A stretch of 64,000 nucleotides of DNA from Cyanobacteria bacterium SZAS LIN-3. Its GTDB lineage: Bacteria > Cyanobacteriota > Vampirovibrionia > Obscuribacterales > Obscuribacteraceae. Each line of letters begins with the position of its first letter. The stretch's first letter is position 1. Of this stretch, positions 34,028 to 43,094 are shown piece after piece. The notes below the pieces were generated by a model. It saw only the letters and a program-made list of their open reading frames with translations. It did no database searches and had not been told where the DNA came from. The translations under genes were made by a program, and so were the position numbers. The stretch is taken from the NCBI GenBank assembly GCA_018266215.1, contig JAFEAV010000001.1:124001-188000 (forward strand), read 5' to 3'.

Positions 34028-36643
34028 TTAAGGTCTTTGTCTGGGCGGATAAGACGAGATGAAGAGCTGCACGATCTCAGGTGCCAGCGTGTAGCTGGGG
34101 TTGGTGCGCACACTCATGTCGTTGAAAGCGGTCTCGACCAGCTCGGGCATGGCCGCTTCCAGGTCGCTTACCGAGATGCCCAGTTCGCTGATGGACAGCG
34201 GAATCTTCGCCATGCGGCCAAGATCGTAAATAGCCCGACGCAGAGCCACTATCAAGCGCTCTCTCGAATCTTCGTCGCTTTCGCCACCGCCCTGCTCATC
34301 CTTGAGGCCGATAAACTGGGCCGCCCTTGCATATTTGCGATCCGCCACCCAGAGTGGATAGCAGGGGATGGATACAAACTTGGAAGGTATGCGGGCGTTG
34401 TACTCAATGGTGGAGAGCAAAAAGACGGCGTTGGCGCGACCGTGCGGGATATTGAAACGCGCACCGAGGGCATGGGCCAGGGCATGGTTGACACCGACCG
34501 AAGCATTGCCTATGGCCATGCCGGCTAGAGTGGCGGCGTTATGCAACTTGTGGCGGTGCAGTACATTGTTTGGATTTTTCAGCACCTCGGGCAGCGCTTC
34601 ATAGATCAGGCGGAAAGCTTCCAGCGCCAGACCGTCCGTATAGTCGGAAGAGAAAGTGGAAACAAGCGACTCCAGAGCGTGCGTCAGGGCGTCGAAGGCG
34701 GTATCGGCCGTGATGTCCGGCGGCAGAGAGCGAGTAAGATGCGCGTCGATGATGGCGACGTTGGGCATCAAACTTTCGTCGATCAGTGAGATCTTGCGAT
34801 GACCGTCCTTCAGCACCGCAAATGGTGTCACTTCCGATCCCGTACCGGAGGTGGTGGGGATGGCCACCAGCTGAGTCTTCATGTCAGTCGGAAACTCAAT
34901 CATGCGGTGGTGGAAATCGAGGAAGTTAACGGCCAGATCCTCAATCTTCAGCTCCGGATAGTCGTAGAAGAGACGGATGATTTTGGCGGCGTCGAGCACC
35001 GATCCGCCGCCCAGGGCGATGACGGTATCCGGCTTGCTCTCGCGCATGGCGGCGACAGCGCGCTCGATTGTGGAAAATTCGGGATCGCTGGCGATATCGG
35101 AGAAGACTTCAACGTGACAATCCTGCGGCAGGCGCTCGGTGACCATAGCCAGTTGGCCGCGGCGATTGGCCGAACGCGAAGCAATAATGAAGGCGCTCTG
35201 GCACTTGAGGCTCTTCAGATGTTCGATGGAGCCGGGATTGATGTAGATGTTTTTGGTGGTCTGGAAACTGATCACATAGTTGCGGCGCCGGGGCACGCGC
35301 TTGTAGTTGATCAGATTTTTGATGCCCACATTGTCGGTGGTGATGTTGCCGCCACCGGTACCGCAGCCGAAACTGAGCGTTGTATTGAGGTGGTTGTAGA
35401 CGCCGCCAAGACCACCGATCGAGGTGGGTGAATTGACGATGATACGACCGGCATTAATGGCATCGGCAAAGCGTTCGATAACGGCGTCATCCTCGGCGAA
35501 TATACCGGCTGTGTGTCCGGTGCCGCCGGCATAGTTGATATCGAGGGCGCGGTTGATGCCGTCTTCCACCGAGTCTACAAATACATAGCCGAGCACCGGC
35601 ATCAGTTTTTCCACGGCCAGACGATGGTGGCGCAATTCGCCGACCAGGGGGCAGAGGATCATTTTGTAATGACGATCGACTGGTATTCCCGCCTGCTCCA
35701 GAATCAAATTGGCCGGCTGCCCGACCAGTTTATAGTTCATGCCGCCGGTGTGCATGATGACCACATCGGCGATTTTTTCCACTTCTTCTTCGGTGCACAG
35801 ATAGCAGCCGTTGCGTTTGAATTCACGGAAAATCTCTTCCGAAACCGAGCGGTCGATAATGAGCGTCTGCTCCGAGGGGCACTCGGTACCGTTATCGAAG
35901 GTCTTGGAGACGATGATTTCCATCGCCGCCGAAGGCACATTGGCGGAGCTGTGCACGTAAACGGGTGTATTACCGGAGCCGACACCCAGGGCCGGTTTGC
36001 CGCTGCTGTAGGCGGCGGTGACCATGTTGGTGCCGCCGGTGGCAAAAATCAAATCCACTTCCGGATGATGCATCATCATCTCGGACAGTCTTCTCAGTCT
36101 CGACGACTTCTCCACCCAGGTGATGAAGCCCTTGGGTGCGCCGGCTGCCAGAGCCGCTTCGTACAAAATCTTGGCGGTCGTGTTGGAGCTTTCGGCAGCC
36201 ATCAAATGTGCGCTGAAGACAATTGAATTTCTGGTTTTGGCAGCGCAGATACTTTTGAAAATTATTGTCGATGTCGGATTGGTGACCGGTGCCAGAGCCA
36301 GGATAACGCCCATGGGTTCTGCCACTTCGACGATATTGAGCTCGGGAAATTCGCGGATAATTCCGACGGTCTTTTTGTCTTTGATCTGGTGATAGAGAAA
36401 TTCGGAGGCGACCAGATTTTTCAAAACCTTGTCTTCGGTCAGACCCATGCGGGTTTCTTCGTGGGCCATCTTGGCCAATTTGACGGCGTTATCGATAGCC
36501 GCAGCCGTCATCGCCCGGACAATTTTGTCGACCTGAGCCTGCGAATATTGAGTGAAAACAGCGGCCGCAAGCCGTGCCTGGCGCATCAAGTGATTAGCCC
36601 TGTCAGCGAGGGCTTTTTCTTGTTCGGTAGTCGTGGCCGTCAT
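34028..36643 (-). CDS. adhE: Bifunctional acetaldehyde/alcohol dehydrogenase
   Basis: 871 residues from ATG 36643 (GAG about 5 nt upstream); full length for AdhE. Residues about 10-440 are the CoA-acylating aldehyde dehydrogenase with catalytic Cys in GTECPSEQ, and about 450-870 the iron-dependent alcohol dehydrogenase with TTSGTGSEVTPFAV, HALTHALESL and NHALAHALGARFNIPHG supplying the metal-binding histidines. It reduces acetyl-CoA to ethanol and regenerates two NAD+ under fermentation; the protein usually forms spirosome filaments. The stop sits 16 nt before the STAS start, so read-through into that cluster is likely. A palindrome at 36853 and a possible promoter (TTATCA 16 nt TATATT, near 36742-36769) lie upstream. 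Confidence 0.95.
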   Translation of the reverse strand: MTATTTEQEKALADRANHLMRQARLAAAVFTQYSQAQVDKIVRAMTAAAIDNAVKLAKMAHEETRMGLTEDKVLKNLVASEFLYHQIKDKKTVGIIREFPELNIVEVAEPMGVILALAPVTNPTSTIIFKSICAAKTRNSIVFSAHLMAAESSNTTAKILYEAALAAGAPKGFITWVEKSSRLRRLSEMMMHHPEVDLIFATGGTNMVTAAYSSGKPALGVGSGNTPVYVHSSANVPSAAMEIIVSKTFDNGTECPSEQTLIIDRSVSEEIFREFKRNGCYLCTEEEVEKIADVVIMHTGGMNYKLVGQPANLILEQAGIPVDRHYKMILCPLVGELRHHRLAVEKLMPVLGYVFVDSVEDGINRALDINYAGGTGHTAGIFAEDDAVIERFADAINAGRIIVNSPTSIGGLGGVYNHLNTTLSFGCGTGGGNITTDNVGIKNLINYKRVPRRRNYVISFQTTKNIYINPGSIEHLKSLKCQSAFIIASRSANRRGQLAMVTERLPQDCHVEVFSDIASDPEFSTIERAVAAMRESKPDTVIALGGGSVLDAAKIIRLFYDYPELKIEDLAVNFLDFHHRMIEFPTDMKTQLVAIPTTSGTGSEVTPFAVLKDGHRKISLIDESLMPNVAIIDAHLTRSLPPDITADTAFDALTHALESLVSTFSSDYTDGLALEAFRLIYEALPEVLKNPNNVLHRHKLHNAATLAGMAIGNASVGVNHALAHALGARFNIPHGRANAVFLLSTIEYNARIPSKFVSIPCYPLWVADRKYARAAQFIGLKDEQGGGESDEDSRERLIVALRRAIYDLGRMAKIPLSISELGISVSDLEAAMPELVETAFNDMSVRTNPSYTLAPEIVQLFISSYPPRQRP

Positions 36644-36852
36644 AATCTCAATCCAAAGGGTTACTGCTGGAAAACGCGCCTGAAAACTCGGAGCGAGCCG
36701 AGTCAGACCGATTATCAAGTGTAAGGCATTTAGCTATCTAAAATATAGACGCCACTCCAGCCTTGATAAAATGTTATACAGGCCGGCGGCGGGCCTGCAC
36801 CGACGGCATAAATTTGTTCTCACAATCGGGCTTTTAAGCGGCGACCACTGGG

Positions 36853-36867
36853 GTGATTACGTATCAC
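36853..36867. promoter_or_regulatory. Palindrome GTGAT-N5-ATCAC, possible operator
   Basis: Perfect 5-bp arms around TACGT, in the 308-bp stretch between adhE and the TPR gene. The shape resembles a CRP/FNR-family site, which would fit control of adhE, but no regulator gene is in the window. The rest of the stretch holds the two promoter candidates and nothing else I can support. Confidence 0.35.
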
Positions 36868-36894
36868 TATGTGACCTGATGGGGTAATCCACAT

Positions 36895-36922
36895 TTGCAT
36901 GTCAAGGTAAGGTCCGTAAAAT
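36895..36922 (+). promoter_or_regulatory. Candidate sigma-70 promoter of the TPR gene
   Basis: TTGCAT and TAAAAT with a 16-bp spacer, about 30 bp before the GTG start at 36952. It is the best fit in this stretch; a start site has not been shown. Confidence 0.45.
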
Positions 36923-36951
36923 AAAGGGGATCTGAACAAGGGGCTGAAACA

Positions 36952-39900
36952 GTGACCGTCAACAAATCAATCGATGCGCTCATCGGAAGCGTCGCCCTCG
37001 GACTTGTAACCGCAATCACTGTCCCTCTCTGCGGCCCGGCCCTTGCCCAGGGCCAGAATCCCGGCCCGACTCCCACCCAGACGCACGCGCCAAGCTCGAC
37101 TTTCAGCCGCCCGACCAAAGAATTCAAATTTCGCAAGCGCTATATCGCACCCAGCGCCGACCTCTATAACCGCATCGATTACGCCTCGATGCAGAGCCGC
37201 GATTCGCTCATGTTGCCGACATACGAGCCCAGCTACGGCAAAAGGCCGCCAGGCCAGTCCGATGCCAGGCCCCCGGTGACCTATCAACCGATTCATCCGG
37301 ACGAGCCGGCCGAGGGCCTGAAAGCCCAGGCAAAGAGTCTCAGCAATTCGGGCATCAGGCCGACCGCCAACCGTGAAGGACTGAAACCGCCGGCGGCACC
37401 CTCAGCCAGTCATCTACTGCCTTCCAGTCTGACAAAACAAAATCCGCCCACTACCGGCAGCCTGCCCGAGCACGGCTATGCACCTCTGAGCAACGCCCGC
37501 ATCGCCCAGATCAAGTCCCAGGCGGAGAGCCTCTCCAAACAGGGTCACCTGGCGGAAGCCCAGGAAGTGCTGAGTCGGGCAGTGCAGGAACATCCCAGAG
37601 AAGCTGTTCTGCGCTCGGAGTTCTCCAAAGTTTCGCTCGAAAGAGCAAGATTTTTTTCCAAGCAGGGTAACGCTCAAGAGGCAGCATCTCAGGCTCGCAT
37701 GGCCATTGCCTACGGCAGTGCTTACTCCAGCGCCAGCGAAAGCGCCGAGAGCCTTCTGGCCAGCAATCTGAGCAAAGCCGGCATCGACCCGCGCAATCCG
37801 GAAGCCAGAGCCAGTCTGGGACAGAGTCTGCTGGCGGAAAACAAACCGCTGGAAGCCGAAATCGAATACAGACAGGCGATCAAACTCAAACCCACGGTCG
37901 ATTCTTATATAGGTGCAGGCAGCGCAGCGATGCAAACCGGCAACAAGACATCGGCCAAGCTGGACTTTCAAAAAGCACTGGAGCTCAATCCAAACTCCGA
38001 GGCCGCCCTGAGCAGACTGGGGGCAGTGCGCTATCAGCTCAATGATTTTGTCGGTGCCAACGCCGACCTCACACGCGCTCTGGTGATGAACAGCCAGGAC
38101 ACTTTTGCGGCACAGACTCTTATCGATCTCTGGCAGCGCCAGGTGGCCGCGAGGCCTCAGGACGCCAGCACCCACCTTGGACTGGCCCGGGCCTATCTGG
38201 TCACAGGCGATCTGGACAGCGCCAAAAAAGAATACAAAGTCGTGGTCAAAATAGACCCCAACCATCCCAATCTAGCGGCCGCCAGACAGAGTTACAAACT
38301 GGCTCTGGCCAAACGCGAAGCACGCAAGTCTTTTGATCTGGCTCATTCACTGGAGACCCAGGGTCAACTGCCGGCGGCCTATCAAAAAGCCAGCGACGCA
38401 GTCGAGCTCTATCCTTCCGATGGCGGCTATGTGGCCTATAAGGCGCAGCTGGCCAACCAATTGCAGGCCGCCGGCATGCCGGTTTTTGCCCAGAGCGGCA
38501 TGGCCATGCAAGCCCTGAGCAATCTTGTCCAGGGTGGCGAACAGCCCCCCGCGGCCAGCCTGCCCACGGCTCAATCCCTTGGTTTGACAGGGCCAAATAT
38601 GGCCATGCCCGGTGTACCCGGAGCTCCGGTAAATCCGCTGGCCGGCATGATGGCCACCGAAAACATGTACAAGCCTGTGTCCACCGACAGTCATGTCACT
38701 TCTATGACCGGTTTCCTGGCCAGTATCCGCAACTTCACCATGCAGCAGAAGGCAGCGCAGGATGCGATTGAATCAGGCGCCGGCAGCATGGGCGCAGTCG
38801 GCGGCGGCGCTTCCGCACTGGGAGCAGCGGCTCTGGGAGCGGTGGCGGCACCGGCAGCGGCCGGAGCTACAGATGTAGCCCTGCCCGGTCTTGGTGCCCT
38901 CTCGGGAGTGCCCGGCTTTGCTCCATCCAATCCTCTTCCAGGCTCAGGCCTGCCATCCAGTCTCGACCAGGGTCAAATGATTGCCCAGGGCGCGCAAGCT
39001 CAGGCCGCACTGGCCGGCGCAGCGGCAACAAGCGCTCCTTCCAATCGGCCGGTCACCGCCTCATCAGCCCTGCAAGCGGCAGCGAGGGCTCTAGCCAACA
39101 CCGGTGGCGGCGCGCTCGGCTCGGCCATAGGCGGCCCCGCAGGCGGCGAAATGGCAGCAGCCGGATCCGGCTCCATCGGCAGCAATTTCATGAATGGTCT
39201 CTCCTCGGCTATGCGACCGGCGGGCGCTGAAGCAGCCGCCACTAAGGCAGTCGGCACGGCAGCAGCGGCAGCCACTTCACCGGCGGCGGCACCGACCGTC
39301 GCTTCCACCAGCGTATCCAACAATATGGCGGCCATGGCCCTGGGCCTGGCACCACAGATAGTGCCGAGCATGATCTCCGGCGCCGGCAAAACAATGTCTT
39401 ATCTGCATAAAAATTCCACCACCCAGGCGGTGGGCAATGTCGTCCCGCAGGCTCAAAGCGGCCAACCGGCCTATAGCTACGGCTTCACACCATCGGGCAA
39501 TTTCGCCACCAACCAGACCATGCCCACGATCACAACGCAAAAAGTAATCACATCGCCCGGCGGCGATATCGCCACGGCCCAGGCCATGACGATGGCTCCA
39601 ACAGCCGAACAGGCAAACGCCAACTGGCCGCAACCACAGCCTCTCAACGAGAGTCCGGCACCAACTGCAGTGGCAGCCCTGGCACCGCCCATAGCGCCAG
39701 TCAATCCCACCAGTATGTCTGCCTATCCGGCCACCGCCGATGATTTGCACAGCCTGATCCCACCCGGTGCGCTCAAGCTCTACCTGACCGGGGTGAAAGC
39801 CTCAAAATCAGACGTCCAGCTCCAGGTAAGTTTGCGCAATGACAGCCCTGTGCCCCTGAAAATACCGGCGGGTATCAAGGCCATAGTCCGGACCGGCGGC

Positions 39901-40089
39901 CAGCCGGACAAGGACGCCAAAGTGAATTTTTCCTCAAAAATGGTCGGCAGCGGCTCCACAATCTCGGGCACGATCAAAGTCCCAGGCCGCAGCCTGGACC
40001 CCACTTCGGACGTTGTTATACCGACCGGCAGCCTGACCAAGGGCGCTCTGGCTGACATTCATTTGTCGGTGCCTATTTCGGCCCGATAG
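36952..40089 (+). CDS. Large exported TPR protein with low-complexity C-terminal half
   Basis: 1045 residues. GTG at 36952 begins an N-terminus with signal peptide SVALGLVTAITVPLCGPALA (cleavage near residue 33). A Pro-rich spacer is followed by about eight TPR-like helix pairs (about 175-510), with typical spacing in AEAQEVLSRAVQEHP and AEIEYRQAIKLKP. Residues about 580-930 are an Ala/Gly/Pro/Ser low-complexity stretch, probably disordered or a spacer. The last 90 residues form a beta domain (LKLYLTGVKASKSDVQLQV). It probably acts as an envelope scaffold; no partner can be named. The GC-rich, low-complexity middle makes its length variable in relatives likely. Confidence 0.85.
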   Translation: MTVNKSIDALIGSVALGLVTAITVPLCGPALAQGQNPGPTPTQTHAPSSTFSRPTKEFKFRKRYIAPSADLYNRIDYASMQSRDSLMLPTYEPSYGKRPPGQSDARPPVTYQPIHPDEPAEGLKAQAKSLSNSGIRPTANREGLKPPAAPSASHLLPSSLTKQNPPTTGSLPEHGYAPLSNARIAQIKSQAESLSKQGHLAEAQEVLSRAVQEHPREAVLRSEFSKVSLERARFFSKQGNAQEAASQARMAIAYGSAYSSASESAESLLASNLSKAGIDPRNPEARASLGQSLLAENKPLEAEIEYRQAIKLKPTVDSYIGAGSAAMQTGNKTSAKLDFQKALELNPNSEAALSRLGAVRYQLNDFVGANADLTRALVMNSQDTFAAQTLIDLWQRQVAARPQDASTHLGLARAYLVTGDLDSAKKEYKVVVKIDPNHPNLAAARQSYKLALAKREARKSFDLAHSLETQGQLPAAYQKASDAVELYPSDGGYVAYKAQLANQLQAAGMPVFAQSGMAMQALSNLVQGGEQPPAASLPTAQSLGLTGPNMAMPGVPGAPVNPLAGMMATENMYKPVSTDSHVTSMTGFLASIRNFTMQQKAAQDAIESGAGSMGAVGGGASALGAAALGAVAAPAAAGATDVALPGLGALSGVPGFAPSNPLPGSGLPSSLDQGQMIAQGAQAQAALAGAAATSAPSNRPVTASSALQAAARALANTGGGALGSAIGGPAGGEMAAAGSGSIGSNFMNGLSSAMRPAGAEAAATKAVGTAAAAATSPAAAPTVASTSVSNNMAAMALGLAPQIVPSMISGAGKTMSYLHKNSTTQAVGNVVPQAQSGQPAYSYGFTPSGNFATNQTMPTITTQKVITSPGGDIATAQAMTMAPTAEQANANWPQPQPLNESPAPTAVAALAPPIAPVNPTSMSAYPATADDLHSLIPPGALKLYLTGVKASKSDVQLQVSLRNDSPVPLKIPAGIKAIVRTGGQPDKDAKVNFSSKMVGSGSTISGTIKVPGRSLDPTSDVVIPTGSLTKGALADIHLSVPISAR

Positions 40090-40164
40090 AGTAAAAAGCT
40101 GCAGGCAATGCTGGCGGCCGCATTGGCCCTAAAACAAGCATATATGTAACATCTGAGCAATCTT

Positions 40165-40213
40165 GAGATCATCTTGATACTTTGGCCACAGAAAGAAAGT
40201 AATACTTGATCTC
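40165..40213 (+). promoter_or_regulatory. Nested inverted repeat upstream of the APC permease
   Basis: Outer arms GAGATCA (40165-40171) and TGATCTC (40207-40213) enclose inner arms TACTTT (40178-40183) and AAAGTA (40196-40201) around a 12-nt loop. In RNA this gives two coaxial stems ending 22 nt before the start codon; as DNA the outer arms could be an operator. Either is unproven. Confidence 0.3.
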
Positions 40214-40234
40214 CGATGCAGGTATCTTTAGATC

Positions 40235-42109
40235 ATGGTTAGATCAACGGTCGCTCCCTCAGCGCAAGAGCTCTCAACATTCAACGACAAAGAAGTGACG
40301 GAACAGGCCTCGTGGTGGCGAGTCATGTGCCTCACCGGTGTCGATTACTTCTCCACACTGGGATATCAGCCCGGCCTGGCCTTCCTGGCCGCGGGCATCC
40401 TCTCGCCCATCGCGACCGCCGTACTGGTTTTGATTACTCTCTTCGGCGCCCTGCCGGTCTACTGGATCGTAGCTAAGGAAAGCCCGCACGGACAGGGCAG
40501 TATCGCCATGCTGGAAAAGCTCTTCCCAGGTTGGCTTGGTAAGACCATGGTGCTTGTGCTTCTCGGTTTCGCCGTAACCGATTTCGTCATGACCATCACC
40601 CTGTCGGCCGCCGACGCCTCGGCCCATATCCTCAACAGTCCCACTCTCCAGCATCTGCACAATTTTCCGCACAATCCGCTGGTGGTGACATCTTTCCTGC
40701 TCCTGCTTCTGGCGGGTATCTTCCTGCTCGGTTTCCGCAAAGCCATCGGCATCTCCACAATTCTGGTTGCTGCCTACCTCTGCCTCAATGGTGTGGTTTT
40801 ATGCACCGCCCTGCAACATCTCAGCGCCAGCCCCAAACTTTTTGTCGGCTGGCAAAACGCCCTGAACGCGGGCTTTGGCAGCCCCCTGGCCATGGTGACA
40901 GCGGCCTGTTTGCTCTTCCCTAAACTGGCACTGGGCCTCTCCGGTTTTGAAACCGGTGTCTCGGTGATGCCGCTGGTCAAGGGCAACGCCACCACCAACA
41001 CCCGCAAAATACTGCTCAGCGCCGCCCTCATAATGAGCGTCGCCCTGATTGTCTCCAGTCTCTGCACAACCATTCTCATACCCGCCCATGAATTTGCCGA
41101 AGGCGGACAGGCCAATGGACGCGCCATTTCCTATCTGGCCCACAGCTATCTCCACCCGCTCGTAGCCAGCCTTTACGACGCCATCACCATCGCCATATTG
41201 TGGTTTGCCGGGGCATCGGCTCTGACCGGACTGCTCACCCTGGTGCCCCGCTATCTGCCCCGTTACGGCATGGCCCCCGAGTGGAGCGCAGCCACCAGAC
41301 CGCTGATTGTATTCTTCGCAGCGGTGACCATCACGGTCAGCATCATATTCAACGCCAGCGTGGACGCGCAGGCCTCGGCCTGTGCCACCGGCGTACTGGT
41401 GCTCATCACCTCGGCAGCGGTAGCCGTCACCATCAACCTCATCCGCAAGACGAGCACACTGGCTATCGGTGCCGGACTGCTCACCGCCGTGCTCATTTAC
41501 ACAACCATCGTCAACATGGTCCTGCGCCCGGACGGCCTGCAAATCGCCTGCTTTTTCATCGGTGCAATCCTGCTCATCTCACTACTTTCGCGTACTGTTC
41601 GCTGTTTTGAATTGCGAGTAAATGAAATAGCCCTCGATAAGGAAGCACGCAAAATCATCCAGGCGGCAGCAGGCAAGGGCGCTGTGCGTATCATCGCCCA
41701 CAGACCGGGCGGCACATCTTATGAGAGCAAGGCGAGCGAATTGCACGAAGCACACGGCTTAGACGATCCGGACCACAGTGTCATATTTCTGGAAGTCAGT
41801 CCCGGCGACCCTTCCGACTTTGCCGACGAAGTGCTGGCCGTCACCGGAGTGGAAGTGGAAGGCGGATTCAAAGTCCTGCGCTGCCAGAGTCCGGCCGTAC
41901 CCAATGCCATTGCCGCCCTGCTTCTGCACATACGCGATCTGACACTGACAATTCCCCATGTCTATTTCGGCTGGACCGAAGGCCGTCCTATTTTCAACGT
42001 CTTCAAATTTGTCTTCCTCGGCGACGGCGAAACAGCTCCACTGACCAGAGAAATCCTGCGCACAAGCGAGCGTGACGTCTCCAGACGACCGGTAGTGCAC
42101 GTCGGATAG
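40235..42109 (+). CDS. APC-superfamily amino-acid permease with cytosolic C-terminal domain
   Basis: 624 residues. Twelve or so membrane helices between about 30 and 475, with the [13 protein letters not shown] opening that matches the conserved first-helix substrate/Na-binding motif, [16 protein letters not shown] in helix 6 and LLILLLAG-type helices elsewhere. A cytosolic region of about 150 residues (from [13 protein letters not shown] to the end) follows and has the alpha/beta order of a USP-like or ligand-sensing domain. The substrate is probably an amino acid; the family includes polyamine and potassium-linked members, so this is not certain. ATG at 40235 is 22 nt after the nested repeat. 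Confidence 0.85.
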   Translation: MVRSTVAPSAQELSTFNDKEVTEQASWWRVMCLTGVDYFSTLGYQPGLAFLAAGILSPIATAVLVLITLFGALPVYWIVAKESPHGQGSIAMLEKLFPGWLGKTMVLVLLGFAVTDFVMTITLSAADASAHILNSPTLQHLHNFPHNPLVVTSFLLLLLAGIFLLGFRKAIGISTILVAAYLCLNGVVLCTALQHLSASPKLFVGWQNALNAGFGSPLAMVTAACLLFPKLALGLSGFETGVSVMPLVKGNATTNTRKILLSAALIMSVALIVSSLCTTILIPAHEFAEGGQANGRAISYLAHSYLHPLVASLYDAITIAILWFAGASALTGLLTLVPRYLPRYGMAPEWSAATRPLIVFFAAVTITVSIIFNASVDAQASACATGVLVLITSAAVAVTINLIRKTSTLAIGAGLLTAVLIYTTIVNMVLRPDGLQIACFFIGAILLISLLSRTVRCFELRVNEIALDKEARKIIQAAAGKGAVRIIAHRPGGTSYESKASELHEAHGLDDPDHSVIFLEVSPGDPSDFADEVLAVTGVEVEGGFKVLRCQSPAVPNAIAALLLHIRDLTLTIPHVYFGWTEGRPIFNVFKFVFLGDGETAPLTREILRTSERDVSRRPVVHVG

Positions 42110-42188
42110 GACAGGCAAGTCCGGCAGGAACTTTCCAGGCAAGGTCAGGTCGATACCTCTGAATCTGCCACTCTACCGGAGAAAATTT

Positions 42189-43082
42189 ATGAACCGTACA
42201 TTTAATTATGGCGGTCCCCTTTTGGCCATTTGTTTGACCCTGACCGGACTGTCCGCAGCTTACGCTGATACCACCACAACAACCGTAACAACCAAAACCT
42301 ATGAACAGCCTGCTTTTGTTCAACCGAATGGTTCTTATGTAGTTGTTGATCCGCTTACAGGCGTCATCCGCGGCGATTACATCGTCGGCAGCCGCGTTGT
42401 CGCCGGCCTGCCCCTGAGCAGCAATTACGTCGTCATGGACAAAATATCACGCCGAGTCGTCGGCACCTTTGACGCTAACGGCAACCTCATAGACATCACT
42501 ACCGCCCCGGCCGCAAGCAATATCATTGTTTCGGTCGACAGTCACCGCACATCGCTGGAGAAACAAATCGATGCCATGCTGACAGCGGGCCAGATCACGA
42601 GTATGCAGGCCGACCGCATGCGCGCTGACATAGCACGCCTCTTCCCTGCCACCACCACGACCAGGACGGTGACCTATAACAGCGCACTGGAAGCCGATTC
42701 CGGTCTCTACTCGGTGGAAGCCAGACTGCTGCCTTTGTCCTCCAAAACCTATGTGACAAAGACCGTTTCACCGCGCTTTGTCAGCGTCAATAGTCAGCTC
42801 GTACTCCCCGACAATTTGACCTATAGAAGGATGCAACTGGAGCAGCGCATGGAAGACGAATTTGCCTTTGGTCGCCTGACCAGAGACCAGCTTGACCAGC
42901 TCAAATCCGACTCCCGCGCCATCGCCAATAAAGACGCAAATTTCCGCATCGGCGGGCTCCTGACCGACGCAAACGCAGCGATTCTGTCGGCGGACCTCAA
43001 TGTTTTGCAATCCAAAATGGAGCAATACGAAGCTAACGATAAAGCCGGCGTACAAATAGGGACCAAGATCATCGTCAGGTAA
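42189..43082 (+). CDS. Exported hypothetical protein
   Basis: 297 residues. Signal peptide about 1-26 (LLAICLTLTGLSAAYA) is cleaved before a Thr-rich start (TTTTTVTTKTY). The middle has two short beta regions with repeated TTTT runs, and two matching helix pairs: LEKQIDAMLTAGQITSMQADRM and LEQRMEDEFAFGRLTRDQLDQL, each followed by a similar turn. This duplication suggests two copies of one small domain. Not recognised; the family is probably restricted to this lineage. GGAG-type site (ACCGGAGAAAATTT) precedes the ATG. Confidence 0.75.
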   Translation: MNRTFNYGGPLLAICLTLTGLSAAYADTTTTTVTTKTYEQPAFVQPNGSYVVVDPLTGVIRGDYIVGSRVVAGLPLSSNYVVMDKISRRVVGTFDANGNLIDITTAPAASNIIVSVDSHRTSLEKQIDAMLTAGQITSMQADRMRADIARLFPATTTTRTVTYNSALEADSGLYSVEARLLPLSSKTYVTKTVSPRFVSVNSQLVLPDNLTYRRMQLEQRMEDEFAFGRLTRDQLDQLKSDSRAIANKDANFRIGGLLTDANAAILSADLNVLQSKMEQYEANDKAGVQIGTKIIVR

Positions 43083-43094
43083 AACCAGACGATC

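Noticed and set aside
32980..34062. 360-codon plus-strand frame opposite the ABC ATPase and STAS genes
   Set aside because: It crosses two well-supported minus-strand genes and has no domain.
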